Assembly: GCA_003225335.1 (NCBI GenBank)
Contig: QHZE01000443.1
Location: 1 to 45,061, forward strand
Length of the DNA: 45,061 bases
Direction of reading: 5' to 3'
Origin: Acidobacteriota bacterium
Lineage (GTDB): Bacteria; Acidobacteriota; UBA6911
Both the position numbers and the translations under genes were made by a program. Below the pieces are notes generated by a model. That model was not told the origin of the DNA. It did no database searches and was given only the letters and a program-made list of their open reading frames with translations. How positions within the stretch are numbered: the first letter of the stretch is position 1; each line of letters starts with the position of its first letter. Positions 24,611-33,190 of this stretch are shown here, in pieces.

Positions 24611-25246
24611 ATGGCGCCAAGCGGAAACCTGATCATCGTGTCAGGCCCATCCGGATCTGGTAAATCCGTCCTTGCCGCGTCCGTGCTCAAAATGGTGCCA
24701 GGGCTCACGTTCTCCGTCTCCCACACCACACGGGCGCCTCGAGGCAACGAGCGAGACGGCGTGGAGTACTACTTCGTGGATAAGACGCGGTTCGAGGAGC
24801 TGATACAGAAAGGGGAATTTCTGGAGTGGGCCGAGGTGTATGGAAACTATTACGGAACGCGCCGAAGTTTCATTGATGAGCGCCTCGCTCGAGGCGACGA
24901 CGTTCTTGTGGATGTTGACGTGCAGGGCGCTCGAACTATCCGCCAACGGCGCCCCGAAGCCATCAGCATCTTTATCATGCCGCCTTCCTATCAGGTCCTG
25001 AGGGAGCGGCTGGAGCGTCGAAGGCTGGACAAGGAGTACGTGATTGAGCAGCGATTGAGAATTGCCTGCGAAGAAATCAAGCACTACAGAGATTACGATT
25101 TCCTCATCGTTAACGAAGACCTCGAGGATTCGATTGACAAGCTGAGAGCCATTATCATCGGATCCCACTGCCGCATGCGTTCGCGAGCCGACCATGCGAA
25201 GTCGATCATGGCCACATTCGGAGGAATGGATGGAAAAGATTCCTGA
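24611..25246 (+). CDS. gmk: Guanylate kinase
   Basis: A 211-residue enzyme that converts GMP and ATP to GDP and ADP. The P-loop GPSGSGKS is at residues 12-19. The GMP-binding segment includes SHTTRAPRGNERDGVEYYFV and FLEWAEVYGNYYGT, and the lid includes ERLERRRLDKEYVIEQRL. The usual length is about 205. The stop of yicC is immediately before the ATG. The 3' end overlaps rpoZ by 17 bases, which is compatible with translational coupling. The assignment is secure. Confidence 0.96.
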   Translation: MAPSGNLIIVSGPSGSGKSVLAASVLKMVPGLTFSVSHTTRAPRGNERDGVEYYFVDKTRFEELIQKGEFLEWAEVYGNYYGTRRSFIDERLARGDDVLVDVDVQGARTIRQRRPEAISIFIMPPSYQVLRERLERRRLDKEYVIEQRLRIACEEIKHYRDYDFLIVNEDLEDSIDKLRAIIIGSHCRMRSRADHAKSIMATFGGMDGKDS

Positions 25247-25442
25247 GAGAATCGGATCGAAGTATCGTTTCATCATCATTGCGGCGGAGAGGGCCAAGCA
25301 ACTGCAAAGCGGGGCAAAGGCCAAGATGAAGACCAAGTCTACCAAGCCCGCCCACGTCGCCATGAGAGAAGTGGAAGAGGATCTCATTGACTTTGAGATC
25401 GTGCAACTCGACCCGGATCGGGCTGAAGCGCCAAAACTATGA
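25230..25442 (+). CDS. rpoZ: RNA polymerase omega subunit
   Basis: A 70-residue omega subunit. ATG 25230 is preceded by GGAGGA at 25220-25225 and yields EKIPERIGSKYRFIIIAAER, followed by AKQLQSGAKAK, the conserved omega helix motif (family pattern R-A-x-Q-L-x-x-G). Omega helps assemble and stabilise beta-prime and in some bacteria takes part in ppGpp binding. The gene overlaps the end of gmk and the start of coaBC (ATG 25439), so all three are probably co-translated. An earlier in-frame start inside gmk is possible but would add residues not seen in the family. Confidence 0.9.
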   Translation: MEKIPERIGSKYRFIIIAAERAKQLQSGAKAKMKTKSTKPAHVAMREVEEDLIDFEIVQLDPDRAEAPKL

Positions 25443-26656
25443 ACGTCGCACTCGCGGTTACGGGATGTATAGCGGCCTACAAGGCCGTCGACGTGATGCG
25501 CGGCCTCCAAAAAGCGGGTGTCTCGGTTCAGGTCGTCCTTACGCGTGCGGCCGCCAGGTTTGTGGCTCCGCTTACCTTTGAGGCGCTCTCAGGAAGGCGT
25601 GTGATCACAGACATGTTTCGCGGCGGAGAAAATGTGCAAATCCAACACATCGCAGTGGCACAGCAGGTCGGCTCGCTGGCGGTCGTCCCGGCAACCGCCA
25701 ATATACTCGCAAAGTTTGCTCATGGCATTGCGGATGATTTCCTGTCCACGCTCTACATTTCCACACCGGCTCCGGTTCTGCTTGCCCCTGCCATGAACGT
25801 GGAGATGTGGAACCACCCAGCGGTCCAGGCCAATGTGGAGATACTGAGATCTCGAGGACACGAGTTTGTAAACCCTGAGCCTGGCGTGCTGGCATGCGGC
25901 ATGGAGGGAGAAGGAAGGCTGGCCGAAGTCGAGACCATCGTTTCACGCATCCTTAACCTGGTGGCAAACAGCGAATCTCTTGCGGGGCTCAAAGTGCTTG
26001 TGACTGCCGGCCCCACCGTGGAAGACATAGATCCCGTCCGCTACCTCTCGAACAGGAGCACCGGTAAGATGGGCTACGCGCTCGCTCAGGCCGCTCGGGC
26101 GCGAGGTGCGGAGGTCTTTCTGGTTTCCGGACCAACCCATCTCACCGTCCCTGCAGGGGTTCATGCCACCTTCGTGCGGTCGGCGGGAGAAATGAAAGAG
26201 GCGGTCCTGAAGCTATACCCGGAAGCAGACATTGTGGTTAAAGCGGCCGCGGTCTCCGATTACAGACCCGCCGATTACTCGCACCAGAAAATAAAGAAGG
26301 GCGAGAAGGAGACGGCCTGGGCTCTGTCGCCCACAGAGGATATTCTTTCGCTCCTGGGCAAGGTCAAACAGCATCAAATCCTGGTAGGATTCGCCGCGGA
26401 GACCGAAAATCTGTCCGGGCAGGCCCGGGACAAGATGACGAGGAAGAATCTCGATCTCATTGTGGCCAACGATGTTTCCCGTGGGGTTTTTGGCGCGGAA
26501 AACGCCACGGTTCAGATTTTCACCCGCACCGGGGAATCCGTGACGCTCGAGAACCAATCCAAACGGACTATCGCTGAGCGCATACTCGACACGGCCCAGG
26601 CTGCGCTGGCAGCCCGCAAGACTCTCGACGTGCCGGGACAGACGCGTCGGACTTGA
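25439..26656 (+). CDS. coaBC: Bifunctional phosphopantothenoylcysteine decarboxylase/synthetase
   Basis: A 405-residue two-domain enzyme of coenzyme A synthesis. The N-terminal CoaC flavoprotein domain has MNVALAVTGCIAAYKAVD, the catalytic His in QIQHIAVAQQ, the PAMNVEMW motif and the substrate-recognition flap around the conserved Cys in VLACGMEGEGRLAE. The C-terminal CoaB domain starts near LKVLVTAGPTVEDIDPVRYL and has SNRSTGKMGYALAQAA, KAAAVSDYRP and a Lys-rich KIKKGEKE loop. CoaB joins cysteine to 4'-phosphopantothenate using CTP, and CoaC decarboxylates the product. Length is typical. The start overlaps the rpoZ stop by 4 bases. Confidence 0.95.
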   Translation: MNVALAVTGCIAAYKAVDVMRGLQKAGVSVQVVLTRAAARFVAPLTFEALSGRRVITDMFRGGENVQIQHIAVAQQVGSLAVVPATANILAKFAHGIADDFLSTLYISTPAPVLLAPAMNVEMWNHPAVQANVEILRSRGHEFVNPEPGVLACGMEGEGRLAEVETIVSRILNLVANSESLAGLKVLVTAGPTVEDIDPVRYLSNRSTGKMGYALAQAARARGAEVFLVSGPTHLTVPAGVHATFVRSAGEMKEAVLKLYPEADIVVKAAAVSDYRPADYSHQKIKKGEKETAWALSPTEDILSLLGKVKQHQILVGFAAETENLSGQARDKMTRKNLDLIVANDVSRGVFGAENATVQIFTRTGESVTLENQSKRTIAERILDTAQAALAARKTLDVPGQTRRT

Positions 26657-26664
26657 AATCGCAA

Positions 26665-26917
26665 GCCGCAACCAAAGTATGAATGAAACCACAGATGAAC
26701 ACGGATCAACACGGAGCAGCCAGCCGCAACCAAAGCGAATTCACCGCAGAGACGCGGAGAACGCGGAGGTTCCTTCCCTGGGAGCGCGCGCTTCCAGCGT
26801 GCTCTCGTGTCTGACGCCCCGCACGCAGGATGCGTGCGCTCCCAGGAAGACCCGGAAGAATCCGGCTGCGAAGGATTTTCAACCTAGTAGTACAGATCTG
26901 CGTTCATCTGTGGTTTC
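26665..26917. repeat. MITE-like composite repeat with inverted ends, upstream of era
   Basis: The left end GCCGCAACCAAAGTATGAAT leads into an inverted arm at 26685-26707 that starts GAAACCACAGATGAAC. The right arm at 26895-26917 ends GTTCATCTGTGGTTTC and pairs with it at 21 of 23 positions. Inside lie a second GCCGCAACCAAA, a CACCGCAGAGACGCGGAG module, a nested inverted pair CTGGGAGCGC / GCGCTCCCAG (26778-26845), and GAATCC...GAAGGATTTTC. The right end is 9 bases from the era start. No transposase is encoded, so if this is mobile it must be moved in trans. Confidence 0.75.
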
Positions 26918-26926
26918 GTTTCACGC

Positions 26927-27841
26927 ATGAACTTCTTTCCAGCTCCCGAAATGAAATCCGGCACTGTCACACTCATCGGGCGGCCGAATTCCGGTAAATC
27001 CACTCTTCTGAACGCGCTCATCGGAGAAAAAGTATCCATTGTTTCCGAGAAGCCGCAAACTACCCGGCACCGGATACTCGGAATTCTCACGGAGCCTCGC
27101 GGGCAAATTGTCTTCGTGGACACGCCCGGCATTCACAAACCGGTCTACCGCATGAATCAGCGAATGCTGCAAACCGCGCTGGATTCCCTGCGGGATGTGG
27201 ATCTTGTGCTCCACGTCGTGGATGGTTCGATCTCTCTCGGAGCCGGAGAGAACTTTGTCCTTCAGATAGTAAAGAACGCCGGGCCGAAGACGATTCTGCT
27301 CATTAACAAGATTGACAAGTTCGCCAAGCCTCGCCTTCTGCCCATAATCGATCGGTACAGCAAGGAATACGATTTCACTGAGATTCTGCCGATTTCGGCG
27401 CTCACGCGCGATAATCTGAAGCTCTTGGTGGATATCCTTTTCAAATGCCTGCCGGACGGAGAGGCTTTGTTTGGTCCGGATCTGTTCACCGATCGGACCG
27501 AGCGTTTTCTTACCGCGGAGCTGATCCGGGAAAAAATCCTGGAGCGCACGCGCGAGGAGCTCCCTTACACCACAGCGGTGATAATCAGAAAATTCGACGA
27601 GGGCGAGCGCGTGAAAAGAAACCTGGTGCGCATTGAAGCCGACATTATCGTTGAAAGAAGGTCGCAGCAAGGTATCATCCTCGGCAAAGGCGGCCTGACT
27701 TTGCGCGATCTCGGAAGCGCAGCCCGGCTGGATATCGAGCACCTGCTCGGCTCTAAAGTTTACCTTGGTCTGAGGGTGCGCACGGTGCTCCGGTGGCGCA
27801 ACAACGAAGTTGTCCTCGACGAGCTGGAGCTTGGCGGATGA
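26927..27841 (+). CDS. era: GTPase Era
   Basis: A 304-residue GTPase that binds 16S rRNA near its 3' end in 30S assembly. Motifs are G1 GRPNSGKST, G2 in KPQTTRHRI, G3 DTPGIHKP and G4 NKID. The KH RNA-binding domain ends the protein with IILGKGGLTLRDLGSAAR. Family length is about 300. ATG 26927 is given; ATG 26951 (residue 9) is equally consistent with the family N terminus, and neither has a strong ribosome-binding site. The right end of a composite repeat lies 9 bases upstream, so the leader is repeat-derived. The last bases overlap the glycosylase start (ATGA). Confidence 0.95.
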   Translation: MNFFPAPEMKSGTVTLIGRPNSGKSTLLNALIGEKVSIVSEKPQTTRHRILGILTEPRGQIVFVDTPGIHKPVYRMNQRMLQTALDSLRDVDLVLHVVDGSISLGAGENFVLQIVKNAGPKTILLINKIDKFAKPRLLPIIDRYSKEYDFTEILPISALTRDNLKLLVDILFKCLPDGEALFGPDLFTDRTERFLTAELIREKILERTREELPYTTAVIIRKFDEGERVKRNLVRIEADIIVERRSQQGIILGKGGLTLRDLGSAARLDIEHLLGSKVYLGLRVRTVLRWRNNEVVLDELELGG

Positions 27842-28617
27842 GCGGCGGTGAAAAATTAGGAAGCCACATTTTGGAACGTCTTCGCTTCTACGAGGAGTTG
27901 GGAGTAAAGTGGGCCCGCAAAGGCGTCGCCCCACCGTCAAACCCTTCGCGCGGCCCGGCTCGGGGAAGACCGGCCGCGGGTTCCAGCCAAGCGTCCAGGC
28001 CCGCGTCCAGTGTTTACCATGAGGCGCGAACCATGTTTGACAGCCTTCCCGAAAAGCAGGAAACTCTGCAAGCAATCCGGGAAGATTTAGGGGATTGCCA
28101 GCGCTGTAAATTGGCGCCCTCTCGCAAGAACATAGTATTTGGATCCGGCAATCCTCGCGCGGAGCTCATGTTTGTGGGCGAGGCCCCGGGTGCGGATGAA
28201 GATGATCAAGGCCTGCCTTTTGTGGGACGCGCAGGGCAACTCCTGACAAAAATCATCGAAGCTATGGGAATGAAACGCGAAGACGTTTATATCTGCAACA
28301 TTCTCAAGTGCAGACCGCCAGGGAACCGGAACCCGGAGCCAACTGAAATTGCTTCCTGCGAGCCGTTTCTGTTTCGCCAGATTGCCTCAGTAAAGCCGAA
28401 GGTAATCTGCGCCCTCGGAACCTTTGGCGCGCAAACCCTGCTGCGCACCAAAGAGCCGATCTCAAAACTGCGAGGTCATTTCATCGATTACCGTGGCGCA
28501 AAGCTCATGGCCACCTTTCACCCGGCCTACCTGCTCAGAAACCCCAATGAGAAGCGCAGGGTCTGGGAAGACGTCCAGAAGATCAGGGATTACCTCAAAA
28601 GTCTTCGCGATTCTTGA
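27838..28617 (+). CDS. Family 4 uracil-DNA glycosylase (iron-sulfur)
   Basis: A 259-residue enzyme that removes uracil from DNA. I start it at ATG 27838, which overlaps the era stop by 4 bases. The N-terminal ~75 residues are a variable extension rich in Pro, Arg and Ser. The core has four Cys at residues 87, 90, 158 and 174, with the C-x2-C ... C-x15-C spacing of the 4Fe-4S family. The active-site motif GEAPGADED is at 115-123, and the second catalytic block is ATFHPAYLLRN near the C terminus. The core is about 185 residues, as in the family. The long N-terminal extension is unusual and may be disordered. Confidence 0.92.
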   Translation: MSGGEKLGSHILERLRFYEELGVKWARKGVAPPSNPSRGPARGRPAAGSSQASRPASSVYHEARTMFDSLPEKQETLQAIREDLGDCQRCKLAPSRKNIVFGSGNPRAELMFVGEAPGADEDDQGLPFVGRAGQLLTKIIEAMGMKREDVYICNILKCRPPGNRNPEPTEIASCEPFLFRQIASVKPKVICALGTFGAQTLLRTKEPISKLRGHFIDYRGAKLMATFHPAYLLRNPNEKRRVWEDVQKIRDYLKSLRDS

Positions 28618-28940
28618 GTTGGAATTTATCGACGGGATTTACAGGATTTAGTTGGAGACATGATTTCGATTCATTTCAGTCGTTTCAGTTCAGGTTTTAG
28701 CCACAGGAGACACAGAGGCACGGAGAAAACCGAGGTTGGAGCATCGAGAACAACCTTCGATCCTCGATTCTCCAGCTTTGGTTTCTTGATCTCTGTGTCT
28801 CTGGCTAAATCGCGGGGAATAACAGAGGGATTTACAGTTCGAACAACAAAACGCCCATCCCCGTAAATCCTGTTATCCTGTCAAAACCTATATCCTGTCA
28901 TCCTGTTCCCAAAATCCTGTGATCCTGTCAAAATGAGTCC
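28618..28940. repeat. Intergenic palindrome and ATCCTGT array upstream of priA
   Basis: No gene lies here. Bases 28696-28809 are a large imperfect palindrome: TTTAGCCACAGGAGACACAG on the left matches the inverse of GTGTCTCTGGCTAAA on the right, and the match continues inward to CATCGAG / CTCGAT. From 28867 to 28928 the word ATCCTGT occurs six times in three closely spaced pairs (ATCCTGTTATCCTGTC and variants). The array ends 12 bases before the priA start, with no clear ribosome-binding site between. Confidence 0.75.
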
Positions 28941-31403
28941 ATGGCTGCATTTGTCGATGTCGCAGTGCCGCTCGGAGTTCGCAGAACTTTTGCGTATTCG
29001 GTTCCTCCTCATCTGCAGTCTCAGATGGCTCCAGGCATTCGCGTGCTCGTCCCCTTCGGCCGCAAGACACTGACCGGTGTTGTTGTCGAACTGCTGCGGG
29101 AATCTCCCACGGGGAATTTTGAGATACGGGCGATAAAGGACGCGCTGGATAGGCTGCCCCTCATCCCGGCCGCGCTCGTAGAAACAGCGCGTTGGGTCGC
29201 GGACAGGTATTTCACGCCTGCAGGGGAGATTCTTCGTTCCATGCTTCCCGCCGGCGCGCAAGTCTCCGGGGCCGAGCGAATCCGTGTTACGCCGGGCACC
29301 GAGCGTTTGCTGGCGGGTGGACTCTATCCTGGCTCCGTGCAGCGTCAGGAACGTCTCTTGCTCGACACGCTTTATCGCCATGGTCCGCTGACTGTAAGAC
29401 AGCTGGAAAAGAACAGCGGCCAGAGGGAACTAAACCATTGGATTCAGTCGCTAGTCGTGGCCGGCTGGGTTCGGATCGAAGAAACGGCCGGTAAGCCGCG
29501 CGCCTCCGCCAAAGAGCAATTGGGAATTCGAGCGCTGAAAGCGAGTCAGGAGACACTGGAAAGACTGACCGCGGGCCAGCGTGCTCTCTACTCGCTTCTC
29601 GAGCAAAACGGAAGAAACGTGCCCTTACAGTCAGCGCTGCGGTCGGCGGGTGTCACGGCGGGCGTGGCGCATTCTCTGCAGAAAAGAGGACTGGTGGAGA
29701 TCAAACAGATCCCGATCCTCCGCGTGCCGGAAGAGCTCTCCGAGGTCGCGGATTCCGCAGTCCGCGTCCTTACGAAATCCCAGCAAACCGTCTTTGACGA
29801 GCTGCGAGCCGGTCTTGCATGCGCGGGGGCCAGACGATACCTGCTCCACGGTGTCACGGGCAGTGGCAAGACCGAAATCTATTTGCGGCTTATCGGTGAG
29901 GCGCTGAAGTCCGATTATACGGCCATGCTGCTGGTTCCGGAGATCGGCTTGACCCCGTTGCTGAGCAGGATTGCCGTTTCTCATTTTCCGGACCTCGTCG
30001 CGCTTTTGCACAGCGCCATGTCGTTGGGGGAGAGGTACGATCAGTGGAACCGGATCCGATCCGGCTTTGCACCGGTAGTAGTCGGAACGCGCTCCGCAGT
30101 CTTCGCGCCGCTGGAAAACCTGCGTCTGATCATCATCGACGAAGAACAGGACCCTTCCTATAAGCAGGATGAATCGCCGTATTATCACGCCAGAGAAGTG
30201 GCGTGGCACCGCATCCAGCGGTCTGGAGGTCTCCTCTTGCTCGGATCTGCGACGCCCTCGGTCGAGACGTTTCACGCAGCGCGAGAAAACGGAGAGATAG
30301 TGTACCTCTGCCTGCCGGAAAGGATTCACGCCAGACCTCTTCCCGCGGCCGTAGTCGTCGACATGGGCCTCGAGTTCCAGCGCTACGGCAAGCAGGTCAT
30401 CATCTCGCACCTGCTGGGGCAGGAGCTTGGGGATACGCTCAGCCGAGGACAGCAAGCGATCGTGTTGCTGAATCGCCGAGGATATTCGCGGACCCTGCTT
30501 TGTCGCGGCTGCGGCCATGCGTATACCTGCACGGAGTGCAGTGTTTCCATGACCTATCACCAGGCGGAGCAGCGGCTCATCTGTCACTACTGCGGTTTGG
30601 AGCGGGATACTCCCTCGACTTGCAGCAGTTGCGGAGGAGAGTACATCTACTTTGTGGGCGCGGGCACCGAACAACTCGAGGAGACCTTGCGCGCTATGTT
30701 TCCCGGAGCCCGGATTGCGCGCCTGGACCGGGATGCAACACGCAAGAAGGGCACGTTGCGCAAGACTCTCACGGCCTTCCAACAGGGGAGGCTCGACATC
30801 CTGGTGGGGACGCAGATGCTCGCCAAGGGCCATGATTTTCCCAATGTCACACTGGTTGGCGTGATCGCTGCCGACGCAGGCCTTGCCTTCCCCGATTTCC
30901 GCTCTGCCGAGCGCACCTTCCAGCTCCTTACACAAGTAGCCGGCCGCGCCGGACGGGGCGAAGCTCCGGGCAAGGTGGTAATCCAATCTTTCTACCCCGA
31001 CCATTATGCGCTGAAGTTCGCCAGGCGGCAGGATTACTCGGGATTCTTCGGTCATGAGATCGAGTTTCGCAAACTGATGTCGTACCCGCCCTATACCCGT
31101 CTGATTCAGATCATCGTCTCGCACGGCGCCGCGGCCACAGCCTGTGACGTCGCGGAACAGATCGGAGCCGGTCTGAAGGCGCAAGCCCTCAGGCGCGATT
31201 TCACGTCGCAGGTACGCATTTTGGGACCCGCGCCGGCACCGTTAGAAAAGCTGCGCGGCAAGTTCCGCTACCAGATTCTCATAAAAGCAAAGCCGGCCTG
31301 CGATGCGGTGTCCTTGCTGGGCGCTGCCTATGAAGAGCTTGGCGCTCGCCGGGTCGCGTTGAAGCATTCGAGCGTGGACGTGGATCCGCTTTCACTCATG
31401 TGA
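28941..31403 (+). CDS. priA: Primosomal protein N' (PriA helicase)
   Basis: An 820-residue 3'-5' DNA helicase that reloads the replisome at stalled forks. The N-terminal 3'-BD domain begins MAAFVDVAVPLGVRRTFAYS. A winged-helix region follows. The helicase core has Walker A GVTGSGKTEIYL and the DEEQ-type box IIIDEEQDPSYKQDESPYY. The Zn-binding insert has the Cys pairs CRGCG, CTECS, CHYCG and CSSCG. QMLAKGHDFPNVTLVGV and QVAGRAGRG mark the second RecA lobe. Length is slightly above E. coli PriA (732), with the extra residues mostly in the N-terminal half. The assignment is secure. The leader is occupied by an ATCCTGT repeat array. Confidence 0.95.
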   Translation: MAAFVDVAVPLGVRRTFAYSVPPHLQSQMAPGIRVLVPFGRKTLTGVVVELLRESPTGNFEIRAIKDALDRLPLIPAALVETARWVADRYFTPAGEILRSMLPAGAQVSGAERIRVTPGTERLLAGGLYPGSVQRQERLLLDTLYRHGPLTVRQLEKNSGQRELNHWIQSLVVAGWVRIEETAGKPRASAKEQLGIRALKASQETLERLTAGQRALYSLLEQNGRNVPLQSALRSAGVTAGVAHSLQKRGLVEIKQIPILRVPEELSEVADSAVRVLTKSQQTVFDELRAGLACAGARRYLLHGVTGSGKTEIYLRLIGEALKSDYTAMLLVPEIGLTPLLSRIAVSHFPDLVALLHSAMSLGERYDQWNRIRSGFAPVVVGTRSAVFAPLENLRLIIIDEEQDPSYKQDESPYYHAREVAWHRIQRSGGLLLLGSATPSVETFHAARENGEIVYLCLPERIHARPLPAAVVVDMGLEFQRYGKQVIISHLLGQELGDTLSRGQQAIVLLNRRGYSRTLLCRGCGHAYTCTECSVSMTYHQAEQRLICHYCGLERDTPSTCSSCGGEYIYFVGAGTEQLEETLRAMFPGARIARLDRDATRKKGTLRKTLTAFQQGRLDILVGTQMLAKGHDFPNVTLVGVIAADAGLAFPDFRSAERTFQLLTQVAGRAGRGEAPGKVVIQSFYPDHYALKFARRQDYSGFFGHEIEFRKLMSYPPYTRLIQIIVSHGAAATACDVAEQIGAGLKAQALRRDFTSQVRILGPAPAPLEKLRGKFRYQILIKAKPACDAVSLLGAAYEELGARRVALKHSSVDVDPLSLM

Positions 31404-31844
31404 GCTGTCAGATCCGTCGGCATGAACTGCAAAGAAATGAAACCACATGATGAACAGAGAGCCCAGCAAAGGATTTTCGTGTTAGTAGTTCAGATGAACA
31501 CGGAGCGGCCCAGGCACAACCAAAAAGCCTCACCGCAGAGACGGGCAGAACGCGGAGGTAGCTCCTTGGAGCGCACACTTCCAGCTTCCGGCGTGCGCAG
31601 CGTTTCTAACTCCCGCACGCAGGATGCTTGCGCTCTCAGGAGAACGCACAAAAATCCCTGACAGATTGCGAAGGATTTTCAGCTTAGTGGTGCTGATCTG
31701 TGTTCATCTGTGGTTTCATTCATACTTTTGGTCGCGGCTGCGCTGGAGCAGGAAATACGGGAAATAGGATAGGTTGGTGCTATTGCATTTTCAACGCGAG
31801 AAGCGCATAAGTGGATTTTTGCATCCGCTCCGCCTCTAGAGTCC
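31404..31844. repeat. Second composite repeat region, between priA and the cation exporter
   Basis: A composite element spans about 31439-31741. The left part has GAAACCACATGATGAAC, then CAGCAAAGGATTTTCGTGTT and CAGATGAACACGGAGCGG. The middle has CTCACCGCAGAGACGG and AACGCGGAGG. The right part has AAAATCC...GCGAAGGATTTTC and ends GATCTGTGTTCATCTGTGG, then TTTCATTCATACTTTTGGTC. The right end is the inverse of the left end of the element at 26665. Bases 31742-31844 show nothing clear. No gene is supported. Confidence 0.7.
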
Positions 31845-32750
31845 ATGCCAGGTAGTCACCCTCGTTCTTCTGAACACCACACCAGCAAGCGGACTCTCAC
31901 CCTTGCTCTGGCGATTACGGGGAGTCTTTTCGTAATTGAGTTTGCCGCTGGATTTTTGACCAACAGCCTGGCCCTGATCGCTGACGCGGGCCATATGCTG
32001 ACGGACGTGGCGGCGCTGGCGTTGAGTTTGTTCGCTCTTAAGATCTCTGCCCGCCCCGCCACCCACGAAAAGACTTACGGCTATCTTCGCGTGGAAATTC
32101 TGGCCGCGCTGGGCAACGGCATTCTCCTGGTTCTGGTGGCTATCTACATTTTTTATGAGTCCTACCACCGATTGCATTCGCCGCCATCGGTAAAAAGCGT
32201 TCCTATGCTGGTTGTCGCATGCGTCGGGCTTGTAGCGAACCTCATCACAGCGGGCCTGCTTTACAGGACGCAGCACGAGAACCTGAACATTCGAGGAGCG
32301 TTTCTTCACGTGATGGGCGACACGCTGGGATCGCTCGGGGCCATAGCCGCCGGTGTCGCCATGGTGTTCTGGCAGTGGTACCTCGCGGACCCGATCGTCT
32401 CTGTCGTTGTGGCGGTTCTGGTGCTTTACAGTTCCTGGGATCTCATGACGGAGAGCGTAGACGTCCTTCTCGAAGGGACGCCTCCACATCTGAACATTTC
32501 CAGTATTCTTGCCGATCTGGGTAGCGTGGAGGGAGTGCTCTCTGTTCACGATCTGCATGTCTGGTCCATCACCTCGGGGATGCCAGCCATGAGTTGTCAT
32601 GTCGTCGTGCGGCGCAACACGGACGCGCCGGCGATCCTCGCGGAGTTAAGCCGTCTCATGAGGGAGAAGTACGATATCGAGCACACGACGATTCAAATCG
32701 AGATGGAGCACTGGGTCGTTCCTCAGATAGAGTCGAATCCGCTTTTTTGA
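31845..32750 (+). CDS. Cation diffusion facilitator (Zn2+/Co2+/Cd2+ efflux, CzcD/ZitB type)
   Basis: A 301-residue inner-membrane exporter with six predicted helices. The N terminus has a short His-containing segment (SSEHHTSKR). Helix 2 carries the metal site LIADAGHMLTDVAALAL (H-x3-D), and helix 5 carries a matching LHVMGDTLGSLG (H-x3-D). The cytoplasmic C-terminal domain has VHDLHVWSITSGMPAMSCHV, typical of the dimerising CDF tail. Such proteins exchange divalent metal for protons. Metal specificity is not certain, but H-D/H-D sites favour zinc. The start ATG 31845 has only a weak upstream site. It seems to be a single-gene unit. Confidence 0.9.
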   Translation: MPGSHPRSSEHHTSKRTLTLALAITGSLFVIEFAAGFLTNSLALIADAGHMLTDVAALALSLFALKISARPATHEKTYGYLRVEILAALGNGILLVLVAIYIFYESYHRLHSPPSVKSVPMLVVACVGLVANLITAGLLYRTQHENLNIRGAFLHVMGDTLGSLGAIAAGVAMVFWQWYLADPIVSVVVAVLVLYSSWDLMTESVDVLLEGTPPHLNISSILADLGSVEGVLSVHDLHVWSITSGMPAMSCHVVVRRNTDAPAILAELSRLMREKYDIEHTTIQIEMEHWVVPQIESNPLF

Positions 32751-33190
32751 TGAAACGGCTTGGTGTTAGTAGCAGGTGAAAAAATCCGTAACGCCCCGCT
32801 CGGCGGGGCGATTGGAGACCAAGAATGCTTTTTCTCTCAATGAACTCACGAGGCGCGCGTTCGGAGTTCAGCGTTCAGGGTGCTGTGGGCGGGCTAAAGC
32901 CTGAACTCCAAACCCAGGGCATTTCTTTTTGATTGCATTTTGTGGAATCCTGACTGAAAATTAGCCAGTACTTCAAAAAATGTTCACTCTCGCAGCCAAT
33001 TCTTTCCATTACCCGACAGACATTGGATTGATGGTTCCAAGGTTCCCGTGAGAATCATGTCTGCCGCCGAGCCACTTTCATCCTGATAATGCCTGACAAG
33101 AGCTAGATAAAGGACTTGGCCTATGAGCCTGCGGATCCGCCGACGCACACTGCTGGAAACTTCTCTTATCAGACCAACAAGGAGATCTTC
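32751..33190. other. Intergenic region with a GC hairpin and a GGAGTTCAG palindrome
   Basis: No gene is supported in these 440 bases. CGCCCCGC-TCG-GCGGGGCG at 32792-32810 is a compact hairpin after the cation exporter gene, without a following T-run. GGAGTTCAG (32863-32871) and CTGAACTCC (32901-32909) form a palindrome whose relatives lie at 13260 and 39632. The rest shows nothing clear. A TTG at 33116 opens a frame into the next gene but has no ribosome-binding site. Confidence 0.6.

Noticed and set aside
28867-28928. ATCCTGT array as a CRISPR or iteron origin
   Set aside because: Units are 7 bases long with 1-12 base spacing, and no replication initiator or cas gene lies nearby; priA alone does not indicate an origin.
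29631-31184. Minus-strand ORF of 517 codons
   Set aside because: It is fully antisense to priA, whose frame carries all helicase motifs. The opposite frame has no coherent hydrophobic or catalytic pattern.
32792-32810. GC hairpin as an intrinsic terminator of the cation exporter gene
   Set aside because: The stem is strong but followed by ATTGGAGACC rather than T residues.
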